Shown: in pieces, positions 10,333 through 20,540 of the stretch
Layout of the letters: the number at the start of each line of letters is the position of its first letter
How positions within the stretch are numbered: the stretch's first letter is position 1
Assembly (NCBI GenBank): GCA_013368315.1
Contig: JAACJM010000133.1
Coordinates: 62,001-126,000, forward strand
DNA length: 64,000 nucleotides
Reading direction: 5' to 3'
Source of the DNA: Tetrapyrgos nigripes
Taxonomy: Eukaryota > Basidiomycota > Agaricomycetes > Agaricales > Campanellaceae
Made by a program: the position numbers and the translations under genes
The notes under the pieces: generated by a model
What the model saw: the letters and a program-made list of their open reading frames with translations, nothing else
Told to the model about the DNA's origin: nothing
Database searches by the model: none

Positions 10333-12050
10333 TTAAGGATTATGATCATTGGCTCCTCAATCCTGACAATGCAGATTGTATTGCGCGCTCATTCGAGTCT
10401 TTGGATTCACTAGGCGAATTTATTACATCAATCCCAGTCAAAACCAGGACGAAATACGACGGCGTTGAATACCACATTCATACACAGGATTTTCAAGGCC
10501 AATCAAACGTCTTATCGAATATCCTATGTCGTTTCTTTGTCGCTCGGTTCAAGGTATTATCTAGTCTATCAAATGATGATCTAGCTCAAGTTTTTTTATT
10601 TTACTTTCCTGGTACTCCTTGTTCTTCCTTCGTGTCTGAAGATCGACTTTCGGTTATCCGCAAAGTGCTTGCCCATACGTTTGGCTCGGTAACTGAAAAC
10701 TTGTTTGAACATGGTGAAGACAATTGTAGTATTTCGGATGCTGAATTGCAAAATTTACGTGCTCCCATTTTTGATCAAGCTGATATGTACATGCTAGATT
10801 ACTTGGAACAAAGACAGCACTGGCCTCAGGAGGTACCTATCTCTACGATATTGAGCTGCGTGTCTACTTACCACCAGAAGACTATCTATATCCCTGCTAT
10901 ATGCTGTGCGTGCTGTGCTTGTGATGACTTTGAATATTCAGGCCAATACCTTGCAGTTTCGGATTTTCCTAGTCTTACACTTTTGAAATGGATTGATCCT
11001 TTCATTGTGTCTCACGCTTCTCCAGATACTTTTACATATGCCGACTCCTCATTGAATGGCGCGTTGCTTTCGAAAAAAGGTGTGCTCTCTACTGATCAAG
11101 GTGTCAAAGTGTATTTATGCCATTTGTGTCTTGCCTCTCTTTCGAAGAGCAGTTTACCAGCACTGTCACTTGCCAATAACTTGTATAGAGGGGAATTGCC
11201 ATTTGAATTACGAGATTTAAACATCACTTGGGCTGAAGAGATGGTATGTGCAATCTATCATACTACCGTTCATGTTTTGCGTCTCTATGGTTCACTTGAA
11301 GAGGACCAACCACGTGTACTTCATGGTAATGCTTGTGCTTTTGAACTAAATACTGTTTCTACTGCCAACGTTCTACCTTGGACACCCAACGACCTCAACA
11401 ACATGATTAGTGTGGTCTTCGTCGGTCCCAAAAAACTGACACTGCAAGAATTACGACAAATAAAGCAGTTAATGGTGCGTAAATCAGTTATTTGGACATT
11501 GTTGAATTTTCTTTTCCTGCACAACCGTTTATACCACAAACTTCCTCCTCCCTGTGCCGCTATCTTGAACATGTATCCGGACAACGATATTTTACCCGGT
11601 CTACAAGATTGTATCATTTATGATCATAGCTCTGACGCTCAAACAATTTTCAATCAAGAATCCTCTTGCTTTTCCGAACATCCGAATGCCACTTTCCTGG
11701 ATCCTGACGCCGATCAAAATCAGTTAGAAGCTTATTCCGAGCACCGAGAAGCCATTTTAGAACATCTTGGTGTACATGATCCCAGATGTACTAAGATTCC
11801 TGCTCGGTCGATGGTATCATCAGCTTTACGGAATGTCAATACTAATCGCGATCAGTCTGTTCCTGACCTTGCCATTCATCACAGTTACTCATTCGTATCA
11901 GAATACAACAATCCAGATTTGATAAGTGGTATGTTTCCCACTTTGTTTCCTTTCGGTACTGGAGGTTTTGAAAATCGTGATCGTAAACCGTTTGTAACCT
12001 TTGAAACTCATGCAAACTATTTATTGAATTTGAATGACAGATCTATCTGA
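10329..12050 (+). pseudogene. Helitron polyprotein, DUF6570-type N-terminal region
   Basis: A 573-codon frame. It has a Cys cluster (CCACCACDD near residue 195), the block YLCHLCLASL with LSLANNLYRGELPFELRDL and WAEEM typical of the conserved region before fungal Helitron Rep domains, and near the end SEYNNPDLISGMFPTLFPFG with NYLLNLNDRS. It stops at a TGA (12048-12050). The frame continues without shift into the next ORF (SYHYSFLFVVFGIMQRR across the stop), so this TGA is a nonsense change inside one gene. A CGA-to-TGA transition would explain it. Confidence 0.8.
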
Positions 12051-12065
12051 TATCACTATTCATTT

Positions 12066-14120
12066 TTGTTTGTGGTTTTTGGTATCATGCAACGACGGTC
12101 TGCTCATCTCCGCGTCCATCTAACTACTTCTAGCCGATCCCTATCTTCTGTTGCCAACGCTTTCAATTCTCTGACATCGGAAAGTCTCGATAAACTCGCT
12201 AAGAGAGTTGAAAAGGAAGGTTACCTCCAAACCATGTCTTCTCAAGACAAAGTCGGATTTCAGCTACTGAAAAAAGTCAACGCTGTTGCTGCAAGAATAC
12301 CAGGTTCACAATCAGCGAAAGTACACACTCGAAATGAAATCCGATCATACTTTGCGTACTTTGGTTTGCCTCAGCTATTTTTTACATTCAATCCTTGTGC
12401 AGTACACAGTCCGATTTTCCAAGTCATTTATGGCGATACCTCTGTTGATCTCAATCAAATGTTTCCCAAACTGGTTTCGAGATATGAGCGCGCTCGCAGG
12501 CTTGCTCGTGATCCTGTCGCAGGCACAGACTTTTTCCAATTTTCATTCAAGATGGCCTTTCAACATCTTTTAGGCTGGGATTTTGAGAAAAGAAGATCTA
12601 CTGAAGCTGGAGGTATTTTTGGTAAACTCAGAGCGTTCTATGGTACACTTGAATTGACTGAACGCGGAGAATTCCACGGACACTTCGAGATTTGGCTTGT
12701 TGGAGGTATGAACCCTAGTGATATACATACAAAAATGCGCAATGATCCGGACTTTGAACGCAGATTTTGTAACTTTTTCGATTGTCTCATTTGGCATCAT
12801 TTGCCCAATATTGAATACTACGACGATAAAAATGTTGAGCCCCGCGCAGAGAGACCTCCTGTCCCACCTTCGATCAATCAGTATTCAGATCTGGACATTG
12901 CACGTAACTGGGATGATACCTTCCAATACGAGCACAAAAAACTTGGTGAAAAGGTACAACGCCATCGTTACCAAGGCGTTTGTTTCAAAGGAAGACCACC
13001 TGGCTCGGCTTGTAGATTTGGGTATCCACATGAACTCCAATCAAGATGCGAGTTTGAACCTGACACAAACGCTATATATCTTCCGATTCGAGATCCCGAT
13101 GTCAATTACCACAACCCAATCATCCTTGTCTTCACCTGCCACAATCACAATCTAAAATGCATACTGTCTGGCAAAGCTGCCAAAGCAGCAATGTTCTACA
13201 TAACAGACTACATTACCAAAAATCCCTTGTCCACAGGTGACATACTGTCATTGATGTCAAAAGCTATGGCTTCTCTGGAAAATTTGCACAAGAAAGATCC
13301 TGAAGCTTTTCCCCTAGCTGATACAAAACGGATACTGCAAAAGTGCATTTCCCAACTTACTTCACAACAACGAATACACGCCCAACAAGCTGCTCGTTAT
13401 CTCCGCGGTCTGGATGACACTCTTCCCTCCCACGCAACTACTCCACTGCAGTCTGCGTTGTTACTCGATTTCGTTTCAAACCAATACACAAATCTTCTAC
13501 CTTCTCACCAGATCAACAATGATCCTGATGACGTGGATTGTCTAGCTCCCCGTATACGTGTGCAAATTGATGACCAAGGTTCCATCAAGACAACTAATCA
13601 AGTACTAAACTATTGGTTCAGAGATGAGCAACTTTCGCAAATCTCCTTCTACAATTTCACACGTTCCATGACCGTTGAGAGAAAGCGGGAGTTGAAAAGC
13701 CACCGTTCCAACATCCGTCCCCGTTTTCGATTCCTTCCACACCATCCTCTGCATAATACACATGATTTGGTATTAATCTCAAATGACTTTCCCTCTGAAC
13801 CCTGGAAAGAACGAGTGCCAATTATCATTGGAAAAGGTGTTCCACGCTTTGGTTCAAGTGAACATAAATTATTTTCGCTTGCACATTTCAAACCTTTTGG
13901 TCCACAAATGCCATTGATTGCTTCGTCTATTGATCAAGAATTTGAATCTTATCAATTCTCTCCATTTTCACAGCGTGTCATTTCAAACTGGGAAGCTATC
14001 CACGAATGTGAAGACGAAAGAGATGCTGAACGGATTTGTAAGCAATCAGACAAGTCCAAAAAAATGTCAGATACTTTACGATCTAGAGAAAAATGTTTCA
14101 ATCTGAAGAAGATGATATAG
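12066..14120 (+). pseudogene. Helitron HUH Rep nuclease (Helitron_like_N)
   Basis: A 684-codon frame starting FVVFGIMQRR. Key residues: an FFTFNPC strand (~105-111); the HUH motif as ERGEFHGHFEIWL with H204 and H206; a zinc-type motif HRYQGVCFKG.PPGSACRFGYP (~300-321); and the two-tyrosine motif MFYITDYITK with Y378, Y382 and K385. This enzyme nicks and rejoins single strands during rolling-circle transposition. It is in frame with the preceding ORF across the TGA at 12048. Near 14090-14120 the frame shifts and the helicase continues in a new frame. All catalytic residues survive, so the element died recently, or retains activity if any of these breaks are sequencing errors. Confidence 0.88.
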
Positions 14121-15316
14121 ACGTAACATCTAGCACTGCAGACATTGCCTATGGCTTTCAACGCCACGATTCGTTGATCACAAATTTACGCGCATGTCAA
14201 TGGCTCATGCCACCTGCTTCTGACCACCACATCAATTCCTCAAGCACTTTGGGATCTTCAACAGTACTTCCTAGTCTCTCCAAAACGAACCTTGACAATT
14301 GGACTTCACTGTACAAAAAGGCAGCTTCAGATAAAGCCACCCTTCAACGCGCCGTTTCAAATCCTTCCTCTCAAGTTCTCACGCCTACCAACTGCCCCAA
14401 CATGTCGTTTGACCTCAATTCTGCTCGCACTTACCGACCTTCTGAGTTTGATTCCGTCATACCGAAAACTGAACTGATTCAACCACTCACAACTGCTTCA
14501 AGTACAGCCATGACGCCTTCTCAAGTTCTGAAATATGTAGCAGACACAAATTCTTTAAATGAGAAACAATATCAGTCTTTTTATATCATTGCTTCTCGTT
14601 TTTTACAACGATACATATTTCAGGACCCAGAAGAATTGAACAAAGACCCCTTACACATGTTTCTTACTGGACCTGGAGGCACTGGCAAAACTCATGTTGT
14701 CAAATCTGTTCAGGAAGTAATGAAATTATATGGTATGGATCATCGGATACGTTTTCTCGCTCCTACCGGTCGAGCTGCTTCTCTAATTGATGGCATGACC
14801 ATCCACAAGGGTTTAGGAATACAAATCAAATCCAAAGAGAAAGGGAAAGGTAACCGTAAACTTGGAGAATCAGAAGAAGATTACACCGTCTGTATCAACG
14901 TCAAAAAAAGAGAACAACTGAGAGCTGAATGGAAAGACGTTGTCTTACTTTTCGTGGATGAAGTTTCAATGGTTGATGTGGGCCTTTTTGCGCACATTGA
15001 TGCAGCTCTGTGTTTTGCTACAGAGAATCATGACGAGTATTTTGGCGGCATATTTTTAGTTGCTGCTGGTCATTTCAACCAGCTTCCACCTGTCGCCGGT
15101 TGCCCGTTATATATGCCGATCAGGACTCAGGGTATATCTTCTCAATCGGAAATTGAGAGGCGATTAGGTCGTATGGCTTGGAAAACTATCACCACCGTGA
15201 TCTCGCTCAGTGAACAAAAACGAACGGCTGAAGATCCCGATTATGGAGCCGCTGTTCTACGCTTGAGAAACAGAGAATGTACACAGGATCACGTTGACCT
15301 TTTTAATTCAAGGTGA
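14093..15316 (+). pseudogene. Helitron PIF1-type helicase, N-terminal motor half
   Basis: A 407-codon frame with SF1B helicase motifs: Walker A GPGGTGKT (~193-200), motif Ia APTGRAAS (~223), Walker B FVDEVSMVD (~287-295), motif III as AAGHFNQLPPV and the SEQKRTAEDPDY/LRLRNRE region. In PIF1 relatives motif III is normally G-D-F-x-Q-L-P-P; here the Asp is His. The frame ends at TGA 15314-15316 but the same frame continues past it as IKSWDHITGLVL. The role is unwinding and strand displacement during Helitron replication. Confidence 0.88.
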
Positions 15317-17320
15317 ATCAAAAGCTGGGATCATATCACAGGTTTAGTACTGGACCAGCCGGAACACTACAATGCATCTGCCATTGTCGCTACAAACTTA
15401 AAACGACAAGTTCTGAATCAATGTAAAACTGAAGCAATTTGTAGTGCCGCTAATGGTCCTTCTCTGATTGAATGTGTCGCATACGATGAAGTAATGGAAA
15501 TAGGCGTCAAAAATTCCAATCATGAGTCTGAAATCAGATTCTCGGTAAAGGATGCAGCGGAACCCAGCTTCTATATGCGTTCCGAGCTCCTCAAACTGAA
15601 CTTTTCCTCACAACAATCTCGGATTCTTCCAGGTTCTGTGTTGCTGTACATCAGAATGCCGATCATACTCAAATCATTCAATTTGTGTACTGAACTGGGT
15701 GTTACCAACGGCTCCATCGGATACTTATGACACATTCAACTTGAGAAATGCAATTCTGGCTACACTTACACCACCGCCGCTTTAATCGAATTTCCTGATA
15801 GCTCAGTTAGTATTCCTGGTTTACCTGAAAAATGGTTCCCAATACTTCCGCAGTCGTCCACTTTCACTGTCACCATCAAAGATGAAACTGGTCAAGCTCG
15901 AAAATTGAAATGTTTTCGTAAGCAGCTCCTTCTTCAACCCGCCTTCACAATCACTGGTCACTTTGCTCAAGGCCAGACTTTGCCTGTCATATTATGTTCA
16001 TTCAACGATGGTCCTGCCGCTGCCTATGTGTCTGCATCTCAAGCTACTGAACGAACAGGTCTTTTCCTTCTTGACGAAGTTACTCTCGAGAAACTGAATA
16101 GTCCTAAATTACCTCGAGATCTGCACATGGAGTATGAACGTTTAGAAGCTCTGGAACATAACACAATGGTTGAATGGCTCTTCATTGCCTCTGATCCCGT
16201 TCCTGTACCTGTTATTGAAGGTGAATTTTTACCAAGCAATATTAAAGCCACCTTCAATATTGATCAGAAAATTGTTCCTGCCAAGCGAAAGCAATCCAAC
16301 GAGGCTAACACTACTGAACTACATCACGTCCAGCACTGCAAAAAATCCAGTATCACTGAGGATCAACTTCAGAATCTCACACCTCCAGCAACGATCTCCT
16401 TGCATCCAAATCTATCTTTCACGAGGTCTGATCTACCTTCACAGCTGCCGCTTCCTGGCTGTGTATGGGACAATCTGAACTGGTCTTGCGCGTATGATAC
16501 TGCTCTCACACTTTTGACTTATATTTTCCGGGATGTAACAGAACGTTTCAGTCAAAAATGGTCTTCAATTAGTACTCACTCATCAATGTTGATAAACCTA
16601 CTGACTGAAAATTGTGTTCTCGAATATTCTTCTCTCAGTACAGATATGATGAATGCTATGCGAGAAACTTTACGCAACTATCTCACAAACTATGATCCTC
16701 ATCACTTTGTCCGATCTGGTCCACATATGGCTTCATGCTCTTCAATCATGGAATTATTTACAACGCCTTTCAGATCTACTGAACAATGCCTTTTGCCACT
16801 GTGCTGTGCCAAACACAATATTGAGTTCCTTGCCAACATCAAAATACCTTTTTCGTTAGTTCCCACCAACGATACGCTAACGTTTGCACATAATCATTCA
16901 CAGAACACTTCCCTCTCTATCCAGCACTGGTTTACACATCTAATACATAATTTGAATCCATCTTTTTCTGTAACATTATGTCCTCATTTCTCCCAATCTT
17001 CGGAATGTGATATACATTCTCACACTTGTACTATTGATCGTCTTTTACCATTCATACTCATTGAACTTCCCCCCGAACCTTACCAGAATGTTTTCCAAAT
17101 AAAACAGGATCTCAAAATTGCTGAACACCTTCCAATTGTTTACCGACTCTGCAGTGTAATTCACTTAGGCTCTGCTCATTTCACCTGCACAATTTTTACC
17201 ACTGACAGTACTTACCAATATGATGGCCAATCAAGACATAGCTTTCTGTTACATTCTGAACAGTCAATATCCTGTTCTCAGTCGCCCTATCCCCACCTCC
17301 TGTTATATCGCCTGCTTTAA
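15317..17320 (+). pseudogene. Helicase C-terminal half fused to a USP-like cysteine protease
   Basis: The frame of the upstream helicase continues from 15317, is interrupted by a third TGA (15728-15730), and then is open from 15905 to 17320 (471 codons from the internal ATG). First comes the helicase end: IVATNLKRQVLNQ, and FTITGHFAQGQTL (motif VI region, residues 14-26 of the 471). After a basic linker is a separate domain: a Cys box LNWSCAYDTALTLL with C195, and a His box VYRLCSVIHLGSAHFTC with H425 followed by QYDG with D440. The spacing and sequence pattern match ubiquitin-specific proteases (N-x-C-Y...; YRL..VI.H.G..H....; YDG). Between them are CC..H and CPH...C..HSHTC metal-binding-like clusters. 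Animal and plant Helitrons often carry OTU proteases; this looks like a different class. The assignment is inferred from motifs. Confidence 0.65.
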
Positions 17321-17957
17321 CGTCTTTTCCATGTACTTATCTCTCTGTCCAACTCAATTTTACCACGCCACCACCACGCATCTCACTACTATTAACATCT
17401 AACTCCTTTCACGTCATCTTACTCCTTTTCACATTGTCTTATTCTGTCACCCCTCCACGCCGGTTAAGTCTGCGAATATCGCACCTGCAATGGCTGCTCA
17501 ATTAATAAACGCCGTTTGCTGTGATATGTTTGTCTGCGGCTTGCGGATGTTACCGACGGGTCCTTCCAATGCCAGCGCATCGTTTTCTTTTGCTCCCACT
17601 CGACATCCCGTGTGCTTCCTCATGACAAAGTCTGCACAACCCCACACCATATCTCGTACAACAACCTCTATTCCTTCAACTACTGCTTATCTCTTTCTCT
17701 GTTCTATTTTCTCCTGTTCCTTCTCATGTTCTCTACAATTTGCATTTACTGCACGGCTTCTCATCCCTATCTCTCTACCGCTTGCCTTTTCTAACTTTAC
17801 CGCTCTCTGACAATTGTCTTAGCTCTTATCATTTTTCAAAATGTGTTATCTGCACGCCGTCTTCATCTCTTTACCTTGTACACATGACATTCCTTTTCAT
17901 ACCTTGTTTCACTTTTCGCCTTATGAATGTTTCGATTTCGATTTCTCTCCTGCAACA
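17321..17957. other. Spacer between Helitron polyprotein and cargo gene
   Basis: A pyrimidine-rich stretch (many CT/TC runs on the plus strand), as seen upstream of many fungal transcription starts. It probably holds the 3-prime end of the helicase transcript and the promoter of the next gene. The short frames here are low-complexity and not credible. Confidence 0.4.
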
Positions 17958-19637
17958 ATGTCTTCCCCTCCTCCATCTGCTGGTGACCGCGACATGGACA
18001 TGACGGATTTAACTCAGCCAACAATCCGCACTGTGTCTGTACCGGTTGCGAAAACTTCTGCATCCGCCAAAAATGGTTTGTATCTTCTCTTTCTCTTCTC
18101 GTTTTTATCGTGTTAACAATCGTTTTCACCCTCAGAGATCCTTGAATCTCTCAACCACCTCTCTCCAGCAATTGCTGTGATGTATCTCGTCTCCCAACAT
18201 CCTCTCTTTCGGCAAATCGTTGACTGTACTGACCCGGATGGTCCGACTACGACATCTGCTTGGAGCCAATCTCACTGCGAAGTCATCAACAAAAGTAATC
18301 ACAGCAACACCCACTTCATTTGCGCTCTTGAAATGGCACCCGCTGAGCAGAGCCGGTTTGCTCCTTACTTCAATCTACTGCCTCCCGGATTCTCATCTTC
18401 GGTAGGTCATACTTCTCCTCCCTTTCAAAGCTCCTCTAATCTCGTATTTTCTTCCCCAAAAGATCGACATTGGCTGCCTTCGAAGCACACGGGCTCGTTT
18501 CGCTGGTGAACTCATCGCCAAACGACATCAGTTTGAACAAGATTCCATCATTTCCGACATTTTTGACGACCTCGCTTTCTACTACAACGTCATCACCACT
18601 ATCATCGCTGCTTCTTGGACTGAAGTCTGGGCAAAAGCTGGGAAAGGAACTGCTCAGGAACGTCGTGAGTTAACCTCTTCACCTCCTACTTCTTGTTTCT
18701 TTGTCTCACTGTTCGAAATTATTCAGAAAGCTACCCAGGTTGGCGCCAAAACAAAAGTGACACCCGGTATGACATGTTATTCAGTACGAACCCTCTTTTC
18801 ACTGGCTTTGGTCACGCGGAGGCTCCACGCGTTGAGAGAAGTGCTATCGCGAGTGTTTTAGCCTCAAGAACCCGAGGTTCGACCTCTTGGGCAACTCCTA
18901 GTCAACAACAGCCTCCTAGTACGTTCATATTGTTCTATAACATCCATATCCTCCTCATATAATACCCTTTGTAGATGTCCAAAAATATCGTGACTTCATG
19001 GAAAAACGCCGTCAGCCTCCACCAGGTAAGCTGACTTTTTCTGCGTTCATTTCTTTCCTTACTATGCTAATTGCCATCATTGCTCCAGCTCACGATCTTT
19101 GGTATCTTGCGCAAATGAATGACGATCTCCACAAATATGAGTCTCTCACCAAAGAACATGACCTCTCCAATATCCGTGTTGTCACTCCGAACGTTCTCAA
19201 TGCAGACGGTGCCATTGTCCACCCATCAGAATATCACAACGTCTTCATGCCTGGCACACAATTTGCCGTCGTTTTTTGGGTCCGATTGTAAGTTTGTCTC
19301 AGCCTAATACCTCATTCACTCAACTGATCTTCACTTTAGTGCCGATTTCGGTACACCAACCGGGAACCTCAACATATCCATGCTACACGAACTTCCGTCG
19401 ACTACCGTGCAGCTTCACAAATTCTACGACATCATTTTCTGTGATTACCCTAACTCACCTCCATGTCCGTGCAAACGTCTTCATGGCTCAGACAACGATA
19501 ACCGTCGCTCCAACACTGAGGACGGTCACTCCGACTCCGATGAAACTCCGTCCCCTTCTAAAAAATTGAAGGGAGTTGCCAAAAACACTCGTGCCGGTCG
19601 TTCTTCATCTACCAAAGCTTCAAGAGGTTCTAAATGA
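17958..19637 (+). CDS. Seven-exon gene of unknown function carried by the Helitron
   Basis: Exons 17958-18075, 18136-18401, 18463-18664, 18727-18918, 18975-19025, 19089-19287 and 19340-19637 join without a stop into 441 residues. All six introns have GT-AG ends (GTTTGT, GTAGGT, GTGAGT, GTACGT, GTAAGC, GTAAGT donors) and are 50-63 nt, and every phase agrees. The product starts MSSPPPSAGDRDMDMTDL, has a helical middle (ISDIFDDLAFYYNVIT...SWTEVWAKAG), a beta-like part (RVVTPNVLNADG, FMPGTQFAVVFWV), and an acidic then basic tail with SPSKKLKG, a likely nuclear signal. An upstream in-frame ATG at 17841 exists; 17958 is preferred because the extra 39 residues are low-complexity. I do not recognise the family. 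It is intact while the neighbouring helicase is broken. It could be a captured host gene or a Helitron accessory protein. Confidence 0.75.
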
Positions 19638-19853
19638 TGTTTGACTTTCTTCACTTATTTTCCTCACCTACTTACTTAACTTCGTGATTCCGTTTCTCAT
19701 TTTTTGTTCCCGATGTTGTGGACTTGCATTTGTAAACCTGTAACACTACTCGTTTCTCTTCCTCGTCTATCTTCTGCTTCTCGTAAACCTGTAACAATAC
19801 TTATTTCTGTGGTGAATGTCTGTACAACTACTTTGTTATATAACATATCTGTA

Positions 19854-19859
19854 AATAAA
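19854..19859 (+). terminator. AATAAA polyadenylation signal
   Basis: AATAAA about 215 bp after the stop codon of the seven-exon gene and just before the right Helitron hairpin. Confidence 0.4.
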
Positions 19860-19884
19860 GCGAGTCTGCCTATACAACTTACCT

Positions 19885-19918
19885 GGAGTCGGGGGTGGCG
19901 CACCTATGCGCCGTTGAG
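19885..19918. repeat. Right terminal hairpin repeat of the Helitron
   Basis: GGAGTCGGGGG, then stem GGCGCA (19897-19902), loop CCTA, stem TGCGCC (19907-19912), then GTTGAG. It is similar to the copy at 9560-9594. Confidence 0.6.
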
Positions 19919-20289
19919 ATGACGAAACAAGCGACTACAAGCGGAGTTTTAAAAAATAAACGCTGACATCATAACTTCGAACTTGCCCTCGACTACGCAA
20001 CTAGTGCAGAGTCGTTTAACCAAGTCTTTTGCTTCCTCTGATAGGAAAACATTTGATTGAAGGGTGAGAGCTCCAGTGACTCGGAACTACGCCCCTTCTT
20101 TTTTCGCAGCAACGTCTAAGTTCGTTAAAAATAAAAAGTTTCTTTCAATATTACGACTATCCTATTGCCAACGGCTCCTCTGAGCTCTAGCAGAGCAGCT
20201 CAAGTAATATAATAGCTGAGCCCTGTATAATTCCTTCTGTTGTCCTCCGTAACCCGTCATTTCAGTGCCAATCTCAAGGTTTTCCTATT

Positions 20290-20540
20290 GACGTTATGAA
20301 GGAGCTGTGGGCCACCGCTTCGCGTGGCAGTAACGAGGCCCAAGTAATCAGTTCATGGATGGTGAGCAGCGATGAGTAAGGGTGAAAGATGATGAGCGTT
20401 GCAGATCACGCGTCTTTGCGGCAACGGCCGATGACCGGTTACGGTGATCAAATGGCACCGGGGACCGGTGGAGTTATCGAGCATAGCCACACGCAGAAAC
20501 GTCAGGTTATAAGAACGAGACCCTAAAGGGCCTCGTAATC
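20290..20540. repeat. GAGGCC-family dispersed repeat, copy 1
   Basis: Starts with a GTGGGCCACCGC...GTGGCAGTAACGAGGCCC block and ends with CCCTAAAGGGCCTCGTAA. The internal part (CACGCGTCTTTGCGGCAAC, then ATCGAGCATAGCCACAC) recurs near 35960-36040. The terminal GGGCCTCGT / ACGAGGCCC pair is inverted, as in MITEs. Related blocks lie at 25755-26545, 31628-31802 and 35700-36075. Confidence 0.55.

Larger units (their letters stand above)
9558..19920 (+). mobile_element. Large Helitron (Rep-helicase) with extra gene
   Basis: A rolling-circle transposon of about 10.4 kb. It contains, in order, a Helitron N-terminal region, an HUH Rep nuclease, a PIF1-type helicase, a USP-like cysteine protease module and a separate seven-exon gene. 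The block is bracketed by two similar ~35-bp direct repeats, each GGAGTCGGGG followed by a 6-bp GGCGCA/TGCGCC hairpin and then GCTAAG (left) or GTTGAG (right). Hairpins at both ends recall Helitron2-type elements. The canonical CTRR end is matched only by the left CTAA, so the exact borders are uncertain. The helicase frame is broken (three TGA codons, two frameshifts), so this copy is probably not autonomous. Confidence 0.8.

Noticed and set aside
12048..15730. Three in-frame TGA codons as programmed recoding (for example selenocysteine)
   Set aside because: No structural signal is seen, frameshifts are also present, and CGA-to-TGA decay of a silenced transposon is simpler.
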